A stretch of DNA of 64,000 bases from Clostridia bacterium (GTDB lineage: Bacteria; Bacillota; Clostridia; Oscillospirales; Acutalibacteraceae): positions 18,951-82,950 of the forward strand of contig CAAGJN010000022.1 of the NCBI GenBank assembly GCA_900770255.1, in the 5' to 3' direction. The notes beneath the pieces were generated by a model that had not been told where the DNA came from, did not search any database, and worked only from the letters and a program-made list of their open reading frames with translations. Positions 16,191 through 24,380 of the stretch are shown here, piece after piece. How positions within the stretch are numbered: the stretch's first letter is position 1; the number at the start of each line of letters is the position of its first letter. A program made the translations under genes and the position numbers.

Positions 16191-16883
16191 TCATATTCCT
16201 CTGATTTGAACCGACGGTATCTTCTTCCGCAAAATATCCGCGAAGCGGAGCAGATTTTCCTTGCTGTGGGAGCCCAGCCCCTTTTGCAGCACGAACTCGG
16301 AATCCGTGAAGTTTTGAAGAAAATATTTTTCGTCTCCTCTGAGCCATTCACCGATCTTTTCAAAATCATCGGCGTCATGCAGCTCGCGCACGACGGTCGT
16401 GCGGAACTCAAAGTCGGTTTTGCCCTCCATGAGCAGTGCCGCGCTTTCACACACGGGCTTTATATCAAAATTTTTGACTCCGACCGTTTCGGCGTATTTC
16501 TCAGGCGAATTTTTGATGTCCATTGCCACATAGTCGATAAGCCCGCCGTCAATGAGCGCGCGGAGCTTGTCCGGAAACGTGCCGTTGGTGTCGAGCTTGA
16601 CGAGGTAGCCCATGTCCTTTATGCGCTTAATAAACTCATCCACGCCCCTGTTCACGAGCGGCTCGCCGCCGGTGACGCAAACCCCGTCAAGAAGACCTTT
16701 TCGTTTTTTGAGCAGTGAAAAGAAGTCCTCCTCGGGCACTTCATATTCGTCGCCGCCCGGCAGGATCAGCTCGGAGTTCTGACAGAACGAACAGCGGAAG
16801 TTGCAGCCGCCCAGGAAAACGGTGCAAGCAGCTTTGCCGGGAAAGTCGAGCAAAGTCAGCTTCTGCAGTCCTCTTACTTTCAT
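16191..16883 (-). CDS. nrdG: Anaerobic ribonucleotide reductase activating enzyme (radical SAM)
   Basis: This 230-residue radical SAM enzyme uses a 4Fe-4S cluster and S-adenosylmethionine to place the glycyl radical on NrdD. The cluster motif is CNFRCSFC (C27, C31, C34), followed by VCVTGGEPL, the SAM-binding GGEP element. The chosen ATG at 16883 has GGAGGG six bases upstream; an earlier in-frame ATG at 16904 overlaps that site. It lies upstream of nrdD, but the 265-bp gap holds the nrdD promoter, so the two are probably co-regulated neighbours rather than strictly one transcript. Confidence 0.93.
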   Translation of the reverse strand: MKVRGLQKLTLLDFPGKAACTVFLGGCNFRCSFCQNSELILPGGDEYEVPEEDFFSLLKKRKGLLDGVCVTGGEPLVNRGVDEFIKRIKDMGYLVKLDTNGTFPDKLRALIDGGLIDYVAMDIKNSPEKYAETVGVKNFDIKPVCESAALLMEGKTDFEFRTTVVRELHDADDFEKIGEWLRGDEKYFLQNFTDSEFVLQKGLGSHSKENLLRFADILRKKIPSVQIRGI

Positions 16884-16939
16884 TTTCAGCCCTCCGTTGC
16901 TCAAAGGATAAAGACGGCAGAGCCGCCTCAGCGGACTAT

Positions 16940-17017
16940 ATTATATACCATTTGCTTGCCTGTTGTCATCAGTAAACTGAAAAAATGTTGCACAAAGATT
17001 AACACAAAATAATGTGC
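16940..17017 (-). promoter_or_regulatory. nrdG promoter with a single NrdR-like box
   Basis: On the minus strand, ATGACA (16964-16969) and TATAAT (16940-16945) are 18 bp apart. Upstream lies ACACAAAATAATGTGC (17002-17017), which fits the NrdR consensus at 13 of 16 positions. A second box at the usual 31-32 bp spacing is not evident, so this operator is weaker support than the nrdD one. The spacer is shared with the rightward HAD gene. Confidence 0.5.
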
Positions 17018-17110
17018 ATATTATCGACCCAATACATATATGTTGCATTTTTCGTCAAAATTTGATACACTCATATTGTATACTTTAGCTATAAGGCGGA
17101 GGTGTTTTGA

Positions 17111-17983
17111 ATGGGTGAAAAAAAGCCTATCGCGGCCATCCTATATGACTTTGACCGCACGCTGTGTCCGAAGGATATGCAGGAGTATCAGTTTATCCCG
17201 AGCATCGGAATGAGCGCTTCGGATTTTTGGGGGCTCGCCAACAGCTATGCAGAAGAGGAGCATATGGACAAGATACTGTCATATATGTACATTATGATAA
17301 AAAAAGCGCAGGAGAGCGGCATCCCGCTGACCCGCCGGAGTGTCATGGAGTGCGGCAAGTCAATTGAGCTTTTTCCGGGTCTGCCCGGCTGGTTTGACAG
17401 GCTCAATAAATTCGGCGAGGAGAACGGCGTCACGGTCGAGCACTATGTGCTCTCGTCGGGGCTCCGTGAGATCATAGAGGGGTCGCGCATCGGCAAGTGC
17501 TTCAAGGAGATCTTCGCCTGCGAATTTCTCTATGGCGAGAACGGCGAGGCTGTCTGGCCCAAAACTGCCGTCAACTATACGTCCAAGACGCAGTTTGTCT
17601 ATCGCATCAACAAGGGTGTGCTCGACGTCTCAAACGACAACGACCTCAACCGCTCCACGCCGGACAGTAAGCGCCGCGTGCCGTTTTCAAACATGCTCTA
17701 TATAGGCGACGGGCTCTCGGATGTGCCGTGCATGAAGATGGTCAAAGCCTACGGCGGCTGCTCGATAGCCGTGCATAACAATCAGCCCAGGCAGCTCGAG
17801 GGCGTGAGCGATCTGCTCTATCATAACCGCGTTGATTACGCTTTCCCGGCCGATTACTCCGAGGACAGCGGGCTCGACACGACCGTCAAGGACATTATCC
17901 GCCGTATCTCCATAGACAGCGCCCTGCGCGAGGAACACAGCCGTCAGAAGCGCCTCTCCGAATGCAGCTGCGCGGATAGATAA
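17111..17983 (+). CDS. HAD-family phosphatase
   Basis: This 290-residue soluble protein has the haloacid-dehalogenase motifs: motif I DFDRT (D13, D15), motif II VLSSG, a lysine-containing middle and motif IV IGDGLSDVPCM. The catalytic aspartate forms a phospho-enzyme. Between motifs I and II lies a helical cap (residues 20-110). The layout resembles phosphoserine phosphatase-like HADs, but the substrate is unknown. The ribosome binding site GGCGGAGGTG precedes the ATG. The C-terminal 60 residues are charged and may be flexible. It is followed by smpB after 114 bp, an association I cannot explain functionally. Confidence 0.85.
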   Translation: MGEKKPIAAILYDFDRTLCPKDMQEYQFIPSIGMSASDFWGLANSYAEEEHMDKILSYMYIMIKKAQESGIPLTRRSVMECGKSIELFPGLPGWFDRLNKFGEENGVTVEHYVLSSGLREIIEGSRIGKCFKEIFACEFLYGENGEAVWPKTAVNYTSKTQFVYRINKGVLDVSNDNDLNRSTPDSKRRVPFSNMLYIGDGLSDVPCMKMVKAYGGCSIAVHNNQPRQLEGVSDLLYHNRVDYAFPADYSEDSGLDTTVKDIIRRISIDSALREEHSRQKRLSECSCADR

Positions 17984-18097
17984 GCTGTAAGTTTTTGCCT
18001 TATCTTGTCCGATAAGGGCGGACAGCTTGACAAAAATAAGCCCCGGCGTTATAATAATTCCCCGAAAACTTGCCCGTGCGGAAAGGATGTGAGGGTC

Positions 18098-18556
18098 ATG
18101 GGCAGCGAACAAAAAAAAATCGTCGCTCAGAATAAAAAGGCCTTTCACGACTATTTCGTGCTCGACAGGTTTGAGGCCGGCATAGAGCTGTGCGGCACAG
18201 AGGTCAAGTCTATCCGTCAGGGCAAGCTCAACCTCAAGGACGCATGGTGCTCGATAAAGGACGGTGAGCTGTTCGTCAACGGCATGCACATAAGTCCTTA
18301 TGAGCACGGCAATATCTTCAACCGCGATCCGCTCAGAGTGCGCCGTCTGCTGATGCACAAGCGCGAGATAATGCGCCTGTTCGGCCAGACGAAGCAGGAG
18401 GGGCTGACGCTCGTGCCGCTGAGCGTGTATTTTGTCAAAGGGCGCGCAAAGCTGGAGATAGGCCTCTGCAAGGGCAAAAAGCTCTATGACAAGCGCGAGA
18501 CGGCCGCGAGAAAGGATGCCGCGCGCAATATCGAGCGCAGTATGAAAAATTACTGA
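18098..18556 (+). CDS. smpB: SsrA-binding protein SmpB
   Basis: This 152-residue OB-fold protein binds the tRNA-like end of tmRNA and carries it to stalled ribosomes. Family features are NKKAFHDYFVLDRFEAGIEL, the GTEVKSIRQGKLNLKDAW block, NIFNRDPLRVRRLLMHK and the basic C-terminal tail KKLYDKRETAARKDAAR. The ATG at 18098 gives the normal length; the upstream extension to 18005 is not family-like. The ssrA gene begins only 3 bp after the stop, so protein and RNA partner are physically coupled. Confidence 0.95.
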   Translation: MGSEQKKIVAQNKKAFHDYFVLDRFEAGIELCGTEVKSIRQGKLNLKDAWCSIKDGELFVNGMHISPYEHGNIFNRDPLRVRRLLMHKREIMRLFGQTKQEGLTLVPLSVYFVKGRAKLEIGLCKGKKLYDKRETAARKDAARNIERSMKNY

Positions 18557-18559
18557 TAA

Positions 18560-18908
18560 GGGGATGAAAGGATTTCGACGGGGAGGATGAACCTCGGTAA
18601 GCGGGCAGCGGTGCGGGACCGCTATAAAACCCGTACGTTTAAATAATAAACGACAACAAAACAGTTTTAAAAGCTGCTTAAACAGCAGCCGTCTTTGCCG
18701 GGAGTACTGCGGCCCGGTACAAGGCGTCGATCAGCAGTGAACGTGCATGGGTGAGCGCTCCGTAGCCCGTCATGAACAACGGAACTACCGAACCGGTAAG
18801 CCTGCCTGACGGCGTGCCGGCGGGGGAAGCTTAAAAGACAGGCTACGCCCGTAGAAAGCCTGGGGGAGACCTTTTCGGACGCGGTTTCGATTACCGCCAT
18901 CTCCACCA
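18560..18908 (+). ncRNA. ssrA: Transfer-messenger RNA (tmRNA)
   Basis: The 349-nt RNA begins GGGGATG, which pairs with CATCTCC before the encoded CCA at the 3' end (18906-18908). The 5' part carries GGATTTCGACGGGG and the 3' part GGTTTCGATTACCGCC, the tRNA-like T arm. The tag frame is GAC AAC AAA ACA GTT TTA AAA GCT GCT TAA (18652-18681). By aligning AATAAAC-GAC with E. coli AATAGTC-GCA I take GAC as the resume codon, giving the tag DNKTVLKAA. tmRNA rescues stalled ribosomes and marks the product for proteolysis. The tag ends KAA instead of the usual LAA. Confidence 0.95.
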
Positions 18909-18910
18909 AT

Positions 18911-18938
18911 AAAAAGCAGCCTGGAGGCTGCTTTTTTT
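18911..18938 (+). terminator. Terminator of ssrA
   Basis: AGCAGCC (18915-18921) and GGCTGCT (18926-18932) with a TGGA loop are followed by seven T. It starts directly after the tmRNA CCA. Confidence 0.92.
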
Positions 18939-19085
18939 CATTTAAGCGAGGCGCCTGCCGCGCAGCAGAGCACGGCGTTTCAGCCGGAGCGCCGCGGGCG
19001 ATAGCTGCTTTTTGCGCTCTTTTGAGAAAACGAACTGGCGCATTGCTGTTGTGAGAGATTCTGATTGATTTGCGGTCTTAGAGCA

Positions 19086-19130
19086 AAAAACTCCCGTCAA
19101 GGCACCCTGAAAGGGACTTCGACGGGAGTT
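19086..19130 (-). terminator. Terminator of the Gfo/Idh/MocA gene
   Basis: ACTCCCGTC and GACGGGAGT pair around a 22-base inner part that can itself fold (CCCT/AGGG). On the minus strand the stem is followed by TTTTTTGC. It lies 21 bp past the stop at 19151. Confidence 0.88.
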
Positions 19131-19150
19131 GTCTTTATTTGCAGTCAGGC

Positions 19151-20239
19151 TCAGTCGTCAAAATAGACGGGCTTGCCGGTCTTTGCGGAGGTGTAGATAG
19201 CCTCGAGTATTCTTGTCACGCACAGCGCCTGCTCGGGGAGCACGCAGGGGTCGTGATCGTTGATAACGGCGTCAATCCACTGCGCCATATCAACGGAGGA
19301 GGTGTCATCCGCGTTTCCGTCATAGAAGGCGACTCCGCCTGCGGAGCAGTCCGCCTTTTCGATGGTCTGCCTGCCGTTTTTGACGGTGTTGATTCTTGCG
19401 CCGTGAAGGTTGTCTATGCCGCCCTCAGTGCCGCAGAGCATGTATGAAGCTTCGTGCGGCTCGGGGAAGTTGAGCGCCCAGCTCGACTCGAGCATGACAA
19501 CGGCGCAGTTTTTCATCACGATGTAGCCGAACGCGGAATCCTCGACCGTGAACTCCTTGGGATCCCAGTCACCCCATGCGTTGGCGCAGTTCTTCTGATC
19601 GGCAAGCTTGCGGAACGTGTTGCCCACGACCATTTTGGGCTCGTAGTTATTCATCAGCCAGAGCGTGAGGTCGAGCGCGTGGGTGCCGATATCGATCAGC
19701 GGACCGCCGCCCTGCTCATACTCGTTGAGGAAAACGCCCCATGTCGGGACGGCGCGGCGGCGAATAGCCAGCGCCTTCGCATAGTATATCTCACCGAGCT
19801 CGCCGCTCTCGCAGACGCTCTTTGCAAAGCGGTTCTCCGCGCACTGGCGGTTCTGATAGCCGATAGAGAGCTTTTTGCCGGTTCTTCTGGCAGCCTCGAG
19901 CATCTCTTTTGCCTCTGCGTATGTTTTTGCCATCGGCTTCTCGCACATTACGTGTTTGCCGGCTTCAAGCGAGTCAACGGTGATAAACGAGTGCGAGCGG
20001 TTCGGGGTGCAGACGTGGACGACGTCGATCGTCTCATCCTTGAGCAGCTCCTTGTAGTCGGTGTAGACCTTGGAGCCCTCGGCGCCGAATTCCTCAGCCG
20101 CCTTGACAGCTCTCTCCTCGATGATGTCGCAGAAAGCGACCATCTCCGCCTTGTCGGAGAGTTTTTTCAGAGAGGGCATATGCTTGCCGTTGGCAATACC
20201 GCCGCAGCCGATAATGCCTATGCGTAATTTTTTGTCCAT
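19151..20239 (-). CDS. Gfo/Idh/MocA-family oxidoreductase
   Basis: This 362-residue NAD(P)-dependent sugar dehydrogenase has an N-terminal Rossmann fold (RIGIIGCGGIANGKHMP, residues 5-21). It carries the family EKP motif (MCEKPMAKT) and a C-terminal alpha/beta domain with GGGPLIDIGTHALDL, the substrate-site DxxxH arrangement. Members oxidise or reduce a hydroxyl on cyclic sugars, inositols or glycosides. The exact substrate is not predictable. Its neighbours are a PHP-domain hydrolase and the glucuronate isomerase gene, and two further dehydrogenases of this family lie at 29.6-32.6 kb. It has its own promoter and terminator. Confidence 0.88.
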   Translation of the reverse strand: MDKKLRIGIIGCGGIANGKHMPSLKKLSDKAEMVAFCDIIEERAVKAAEEFGAEGSKVYTDYKELLKDETIDVVHVCTPNRSHSFITVDSLEAGKHVMCEKPMAKTYAEAKEMLEAARRTGKKLSIGYQNRQCAENRFAKSVCESGELGEIYYAKALAIRRRAVPTWGVFLNEYEQGGGPLIDIGTHALDLTLWLMNNYEPKMVVGNTFRKLADQKNCANAWGDWDPKEFTVEDSAFGYIVMKNCAVVMLESSWALNFPEPHEASYMLCGTEGGIDNLHGARINTVKNGRQTIEKADCSAGGVAFYDGNADDTSSVDMAQWIDAVINDHDPCVLPEQALCVTRILEAIYTSAKTGKPVYFDD

Positions 20240-20280
20240 TGGATATATCCTCCGTTTCTTTGAGAGTTTCTTACGGTTGA

Positions 20281-20309
20281 ATTATAAAATATCAGGCGGG
20301 AGATTACAA
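20281..20309 (-). promoter_or_regulatory. Promoter of the 19151-20239 gene
   Basis: On the minus strand, TTGTAA (20304-20309) and a perfect TATAAT (20281-20286) are 17 bp apart, about 40 bp from the ATG. GGAGGATATATCC overlaps the ribosome binding site. Confidence 0.65.
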
Positions 20310-20352
20310 GAGTTTAGCTTGTTTTTTTGGCGGCGGGCACCGATTTTTTGCT

Positions 20353-20387
20353 AAAAAATTATCCCGCAGGATTTTGACCCCGCGGGA
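20353..20387 (-). terminator. Terminator of the PHP gene at 20495
   Basis: TCCCGC (20362-20367) and GCGGGA (20382-20387) form a stem. On the minus strand it is followed by TAATTTTTT. It is the closest T-tailed hairpin after the PHP stop. Confidence 0.6.
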
Positions 20388-20447
20388 CAGAATATGTTAC
20401 AGCCTGCCGAAAAGCCCTTTGCAAGCGCATAGACTCGATGACTTGAT

Positions 20448-20470
20448 GGGCGCAAGCTTGCGCCCTTTTT
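20448..20470 (+). terminator. Orphan rightward terminator-like hairpin
   Basis: GGGCGCAAGCTTGCGCCC (20448-20465) is a perfect 18-bp palindrome followed by five T on the plus strand. No plus-strand gene ends here, because both neighbours read leftwards. It may end a short rightward RNA or act as a barrier to transcription. Confidence 0.55.
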
Positions 20471-20494
20471 ATATAATCATTTCAGTAAGATTTT

Positions 20495-21742
20495 CTATTT
20501 TTTTGCCTGCTTCTTGCGCTTTCTGTAGGCGCGTTCACGCTCAATTTCCTGGACGATTACATATGTGCGGGTGCTTTTGAGCTTGTATTCTGTGCGCTCA
20601 AGCTTTTGGAGAGCGGGCGTCAGACGTCTGCTTTCGGGCGGCTGCATGTCGCCGTCGTCAAGCACGAACGCCTGCGTCAGGCATATTCCGCCCGTGCCGA
20701 GAAGCTGGGCGCGGACATAGCAGCCGAGATTCTGCGAAACCGCTGTGAGGTCGAGGCTCTCGCCCTCGGCGATGACCTTTCCGTTTGATACCCACTGAAC
20801 ACGCTCGAAGCTTTTTCCTTCGAGCGTTATGCGCTGAGCTTTTTCATCGGCGGTGATGCGGGTGACTGTCGGATATTCGCCCTCGCCGACGAAATCTTCG
20901 CCCAGCTCGTACCGCGCGCGTCTGCCGATTGAGAAAAATGTGCCGTTCTCCATACCGCGGCGCACGGTGCTCTCTTCCCTGTCCGGCAGGACAAAATCCA
21001 TGAAGCTCGTGTCGATATCGGAGAGAACATGCGAATCTCCGTTGGAAAAACCCCAGACGTTTCTTCCGCGCGGGATTACGAAGGAGAGCAGCTCATCCCA
21101 TAGGATGCGGTCGGCGCGCGTTACGGAGTCGATCCGGTTGAAGGCCTCTATGCCGAGACAGGACGGATATCGGAGCAGAAGATCGGCGAAAAACTCAACA
21201 TTTTTTCTGTCTCTGGCGTGCCCGGCGTCAACATAGGATTCGAGCCAGTCGCCCGGGTGGTTTATGACCGAGAGCCCGCCGCTCTGATCTACGCCCTTTA
21301 TCGGCCCTTCGAAGTCGTTTTCATGCCCGACCATACCCTGACCGTATTCGGTAAAGAAGCCGTTGACATGCGCCTTTGTGAGCACGGCGGTGTTGATCTC
21401 TATGCCGTAGCGCAGATCGGTCATACCGCGCCCGCGGTCGTGGTATGTGCCGTTGAGGATCGCCTCATATTCTTCGTCTGTGAGCCAAGTCGGCTTCTTT
21501 ATTATCGAGCTGACGGACAGCACGGGTATGCGCTGCGGCTTCTTGTTCCAGCCGCGGTTGACGACGCCGTGATCGGTCATTGCGAGGATATCGAAGCCCG
21601 CGTCGTAATAGGCCTTTATCATGTCCGAAAAATCCACCTGCGCGTCGCTTGCGGTGGAGTGCGTGTGCAGATTCGTTTTGTAGTGATGCCAACTGTCCCA
21701 GTCGACGGACGCATATGGATTTGTTATTTTAAAGCTTCTCAA
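20495..21742 (-). CDS. PHP-domain metal-dependent hydrolase, cytoplasmic paralogue
   Basis: This 415-residue protein of the PHP (CehA-like) superfamily has visible metal ligands in NLHTHSTASDA, MTDHG, YGIEIN, INHPGDW and SNGDSH. A beta-rich tail follows (TADEKAQRITLEGKSFERVQW and the VRAQLLGTGGICLTQAF strand). It is clearly paralogous to the secreted proteins at 38171 and 39681 (shared DWDSW-YK-NLHTH and ITNPYASVDW regions) but has no signal peptide. I place the start at TTG 21742, where AGAGGTG is 5 bases upstream; the ATG at 21775 has no ribosome binding site. PHP enzymes are phosphoesterases or related hydrolases; the substrate is unknown. Confidence 0.82.
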   Translation of the reverse strand: MRSFKITNPYASVDWDSWHHYKTNLHTHSTASDAQVDFSDMIKAYYDAGFDILAMTDHGVVNRGWNKKPQRIPVLSVSSIIKKPTWLTDEEYEAILNGTYHDRGRGMTDLRYGIEINTAVLTKAHVNGFFTEYGQGMVGHENDFEGPIKGVDQSGGLSVINHPGDWLESYVDAGHARDRKNVEFFADLLLRYPSCLGIEAFNRIDSVTRADRILWDELLSFVIPRGRNVWGFSNGDSHVLSDIDTSFMDFVLPDREESTVRRGMENGTFFSIGRRARYELGEDFVGEGEYPTVTRITADEKAQRITLEGKSFERVQWVSNGKVIAEGESLDLTAVSQNLGCYVRAQLLGTGGICLTQAFVLDDGDMQPPESRRLTPALQKLERTEYKLKSTRTYVIVQEIERERAYRKRKKQAKK

Positions 21743-21796
21743 AGGGAACACCTCTTTTATGTTTTGCGGATACATTTTTCTATCGGGGGCAAACCT

Positions 21797-21825
21797 ATCT
21801 TACAAAAAAAGACCGTGTTTGTCAA
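21797..21825 (-). promoter_or_regulatory. Promoter of the PHP gene at 20495
   Basis: On the minus strand, a perfect TTGACA (21820-21825) and TAAGAT (21797-21802) are 17 bp apart. It is divergent from the uxaC promoter 20 bp away, so one regulator could act on both. Confidence 0.7.
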
Positions 21826-21846
21826 CGCAAAAACAGAGTCTTGCTC

Positions 21847-21875
21847 TTGCTTATCCGCAGACGTAGAGTTATAAT
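21847..21875 (+). promoter_or_regulatory. Promoter of uxaC
   Basis: TTGCTT (21847-21852) and a perfect TATAAT (21870-21875) have 17-bp spacing, about 70 bp before the uxaC ATG. Confidence 0.7.
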
Positions 21876-21944
21876 AGTATTGAGAAAAATTTGCTGTGCC
21901 CGAAAACCTGATGCTCGTGTGCGGCACATCTGGAGGAAACGAAA

Positions 21945-23342
21945 ATGAAACCGTTTATGGACAAGGACTTTTTGCTTGAGAGCGACACCGCGCGCGAGCT
22001 GTTCGCCGCGGCAAACGAAATGCCGATCTTCGACTGGCACTGTCATCTGTCGCCCAAGGAGATATATGAGAACAAGGCGCCCGGCGATATCGCGTGGCTG
22101 TGGCTCGCAGGCGATCACTACAAGTGGCGCGCGATGCGCTCCTGCGGCGTGGAGGAGAAGTACATTACGGGCGACGCCTCTCCCTATGAAAAATTTTCAG
22201 CGTGGGCGGGAATTATGCCCTATCTTATCGGCAACCCGCTCTATCATTGGACTCACCTCGAGCTTCAGCGCTATTTTGATATATATGAGCCGCTGAGCGA
22301 AAAGACCGCAGAGGATATCTGGAACAGAGCCAACGCGAAGATTACGGCGGGCGGATTTACTCCGCGCGAGCTTATTGAAAAATCCAATGTTGTTTGCCTG
22401 TGCACGACGGACGACGCTGCGGACAGCCTCGAATATCATAAGCTCATAGCCGAGGACAAAAGCTTCAAATGCCGCGTTATTCCCGCGTTCAGGCCCGACA
22501 AGGCGCTCGGCATCGAGTTGCCCGGTTACCGAGCTTGGGTGGAGACGCTTGAAAAGGCCTCCGGCGAGAAGATCGACAGCTATGAGAAGCTGACCTCCGT
22601 TTTGCTCTCAAGGATAGAGCTGTTTGAAAAGATGGGCTGCCGCGCGAGCGATCATGCTTTCACTCGCGTGCCGTATAAACGCGCGGGCGCTGCCGAGCTC
22701 GACCGTGTGTTCAAAAAAGCTCTCTCGGGTGAGACGCTCACAGAGGACGAGACCGATGAGTATAAGACTGAGCTCATGCGCTTTTTTGCAAAGGAATATG
22801 CGCGCCGCGGCTGGGGTATGGAGATACACATCGGCGCCACGCGCAACAACAACACGAACATGTTCAAAAAGCTCGGCCCGGACAGCGGTTTCGATTCAAT
22901 AGCCGATCATGAGGTCGCGTATAACCTTTCGCGCCTGCTCGATTCGCTCGACGAAGAGGATTTGCTGCCGAAAACAATACTCTTTACGCTCAACCCGAAG
23001 GACAACTATGTCCTCGGCGCAATGCTCGGCAATTTCCAAAAGGGGCCGGCCGCTTCAAAGATACAGTTTGGCTCAGCATGGTGGTTCAACGACAATATAG
23101 ACGGAATGCGCGAGCAGATGAAGACGCTTGCAAACACCGGCGCGCTCTCGAAGTTTGTCGGCATGGTCACCGATTCGCGTTCGTTCCTCTCCTATCCGAG
23201 ACACGAATATTTCCGCCGCATCCTCTGCAACCTCATCGGCGACATGGTGGAGCGCGGTCTCTATCCTGCGGATATGGACGTGCTCAGGGAGATCGTGTGC
23301 GATATCTCGTTTAACAACGCGAAAAATTATTTCGGCATATGA
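21945..23342 (+). CDS. uxaC: Glucuronate (uronate) isomerase
   Basis: This 465-residue enzyme interconverts D-glucuronate and D-fructuronate (and galacturonate/tagaturonate), the first step of hexuronate breakdown. It is a TIM-barrel amidohydrolase-fold protein. It shows the N-terminal FDWHCHLSPKEI metal-binding HxH, the GDHYKWRAMRSCG block, and the late WWFNDNIDGM and TDSRSFLSYPRHEYFRR blocks typical of UxaC. CTGGAGGAAAC precedes the ATG. The last four bases overlap the next gene (ATGA). The following pathway enzymes are encoded at 27.6-29.5 kb on the other strand. Confidence 0.95.
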   Translation: MKPFMDKDFLLESDTARELFAAANEMPIFDWHCHLSPKEIYENKAPGDIAWLWLAGDHYKWRAMRSCGVEEKYITGDASPYEKFSAWAGIMPYLIGNPLYHWTHLELQRYFDIYEPLSEKTAEDIWNRANAKITAGGFTPRELIEKSNVVCLCTTDDAADSLEYHKLIAEDKSFKCRVIPAFRPDKALGIELPGYRAWVETLEKASGEKIDSYEKLTSVLLSRIELFEKMGCRASDHAFTRVPYKRAGAAELDRVFKKALSGETLTEDETDEYKTELMRFFAKEYARRGWGMEIHIGATRNNNTNMFKKLGPDSGFDSIADHEVAYNLSRLLDSLDEEDLLPKTILFTLNPKDNYVLGAMLGNFQKGPAASKIQFGSAWWFNDNIDGMREQMKTLANTGALSKFVGMVTDSRSFLSYPRHEYFRRILCNLIGDMVERGLYPADMDVLREIVCDISFNNAKNYFGI

Positions 23343-23728
23343 AGATAAAAGCGGGACTGCTCTACACAAAAACTCACGAGTGGGTGCAGCTTGCCGGCGG
23401 CACGGCGCGCGTCGGGATCACGGCTTACGTTCCGGAGTCTATGGGAAAGATATCGTTTCTCAACCTGTGCGACGAAGGGGAACGCTATGATGCGGGCGAT
23501 ATTATCGGCGACGCGGAGGCGTTCAAGGGCGTTGTCGATATCTGCACGCCGGTCGGCGGCACGGTAGTCAGCGTCAACGACGAGCTGCTCGACGAGCCCG
23601 AGAGGATAAACGGCGACCCTTACGGCTCGTGGCTGGCAGAGCTCGGCAGCATCAGGCGCACACAGAAGTTACTGACAGACGAGGAGTACAGACTCTTTGT
23701 TGGAAAGGATGCCGAGATAACAGAATAA
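23339..23728 (+). CDS. GcvH-like lipoyl carrier protein
   Basis: This 129-residue protein has the fold of glycine cleavage H protein: THEWVQLAGGTARVGITAYV near the start, then the hammerhead around EAFKGVVDICTPVGG with the candidate lipoyl lysine K63, then GDPYGSWLAEL. In real GcvH the lysine sits in ESVKAASD; here the flanks (AFKGVV) differ. The glycine cleavage partners GcvT, GcvP and Lpd are not nearby. The ATGA overlap with uxaC means translation is coupled. It could be a standalone lipoyl carrier in lipoate metabolism, or an H protein displaced from its operon. I cannot tell which. Confidence 0.82.
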   Translation: MKIKAGLLYTKTHEWVQLAGGTARVGITAYVPESMGKISFLNLCDEGERYDAGDIIGDAEAFKGVVDICTPVGGTVVSVNDELLDEPERINGDPYGSWLAELGSIRRTQKLLTDEEYRLFVGKDAEITE

Positions 23729-23735
23729 AAACTAA

Positions 23736-23781
23736 GCCCGACGGAGCGTTTAGCTGACTCCGGCGGGCATTTTCTCTTTTT
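23736..23781. terminator. Bidirectional terminator between convergent genes
   Basis: GCCCGACGGAG and CTCCGGCGGGC form an 11-bp stem with one mismatch and an 11-base loop. It is followed by TTTTCTCTTTTTTT on the plus strand and preceded by an A-rich stretch for the minus-strand gene. Confidence 0.85.
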
Positions 23782-24360
23782 TTATTTGATAAAGCCGGCC
23801 TTATCGACGAGCTCGGTCACATATTTTTCCGAAAGCGTATAAATAAGCGTGCCGGTATCGGCGTATTCGCTGCCGTCTTCATCGCCGCAGAGCATCGCGA
23901 AGCTTTTGCCGATGTTCGCCTCAATGTTGAAGCCCTTGCGAACGGCAAGATAGTAGAAGGAGAAAGAGGTGCCCTCCATGACGTTGTCGTAGAAGCCCTC
24001 GGTCAGATGGTCGTACATGGTGTTGACGGCCTCGGCTGAGAGCACGGGCGCGAGCAGACGGTGCAGGGTGAGCTGTGCGGTAAAGAGCATCAGCACGCGC
24101 GCCTGATAGAGTACGTTGGACGGGAGGTCGTTCGGATCTGTCCCGCCGTTGCCGATGATATCTATGCCGCCGAGCTTCGCCGCGTTTTCGGGCGTGAACT
24201 GCGCGAGCTTTTCGCCGAGTCTCCGCGCTCTGGCAAGATTGCCGTTTGCACGCTGAGAGTCGAGCTCCTGTGCGGCGGAGAGTACGTCACTCTCCCTGTC
24301 TGTTTTCTTTTCTTCAGACGGACGAAACACCTTTATGTCGCGGTCGTCTTCGGGACGCAT
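23782..24360 (-). CDS. Hypothetical helical protein
   Basis: This 192-residue soluble protein matches no family I recognise. The first 35 residues are charged (RPEDDRDIKVF, EEKKTDRESD). The rest is predicted helical and aromatic-rich (YDHLTEGFYDNV, TSFSFYYLAVRKG), with a conserved-looking AMLCGDEDG loop and no catalytic motif. It starts 20 bp after the stop of the upstream PHP gene with GGGAGGG as ribosome binding site, so the two are co-transcribed. It may be a partner of that phosphoesterase, but this is only context. Confidence 0.75.
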   Translation of the reverse strand: MRPEDDRDIKVFRPSEEKKTDRESDVLSAAQELDSQRANGNLARARRLGEKLAQFTPENAAKLGGIDIIGNGGTDPNDLPSNVLYQARVLMLFTAQLTLHRLLAPVLSAEAVNTMYDHLTEGFYDNVMEGTSFSFYYLAVRKGFNIEANIGKSFAMLCGDEDGSEYADTGTLIYTLSEKYVTELVDKAGFIK

Positions 24361-24380
24361 GTCATTCCCTCCCGTATAGC

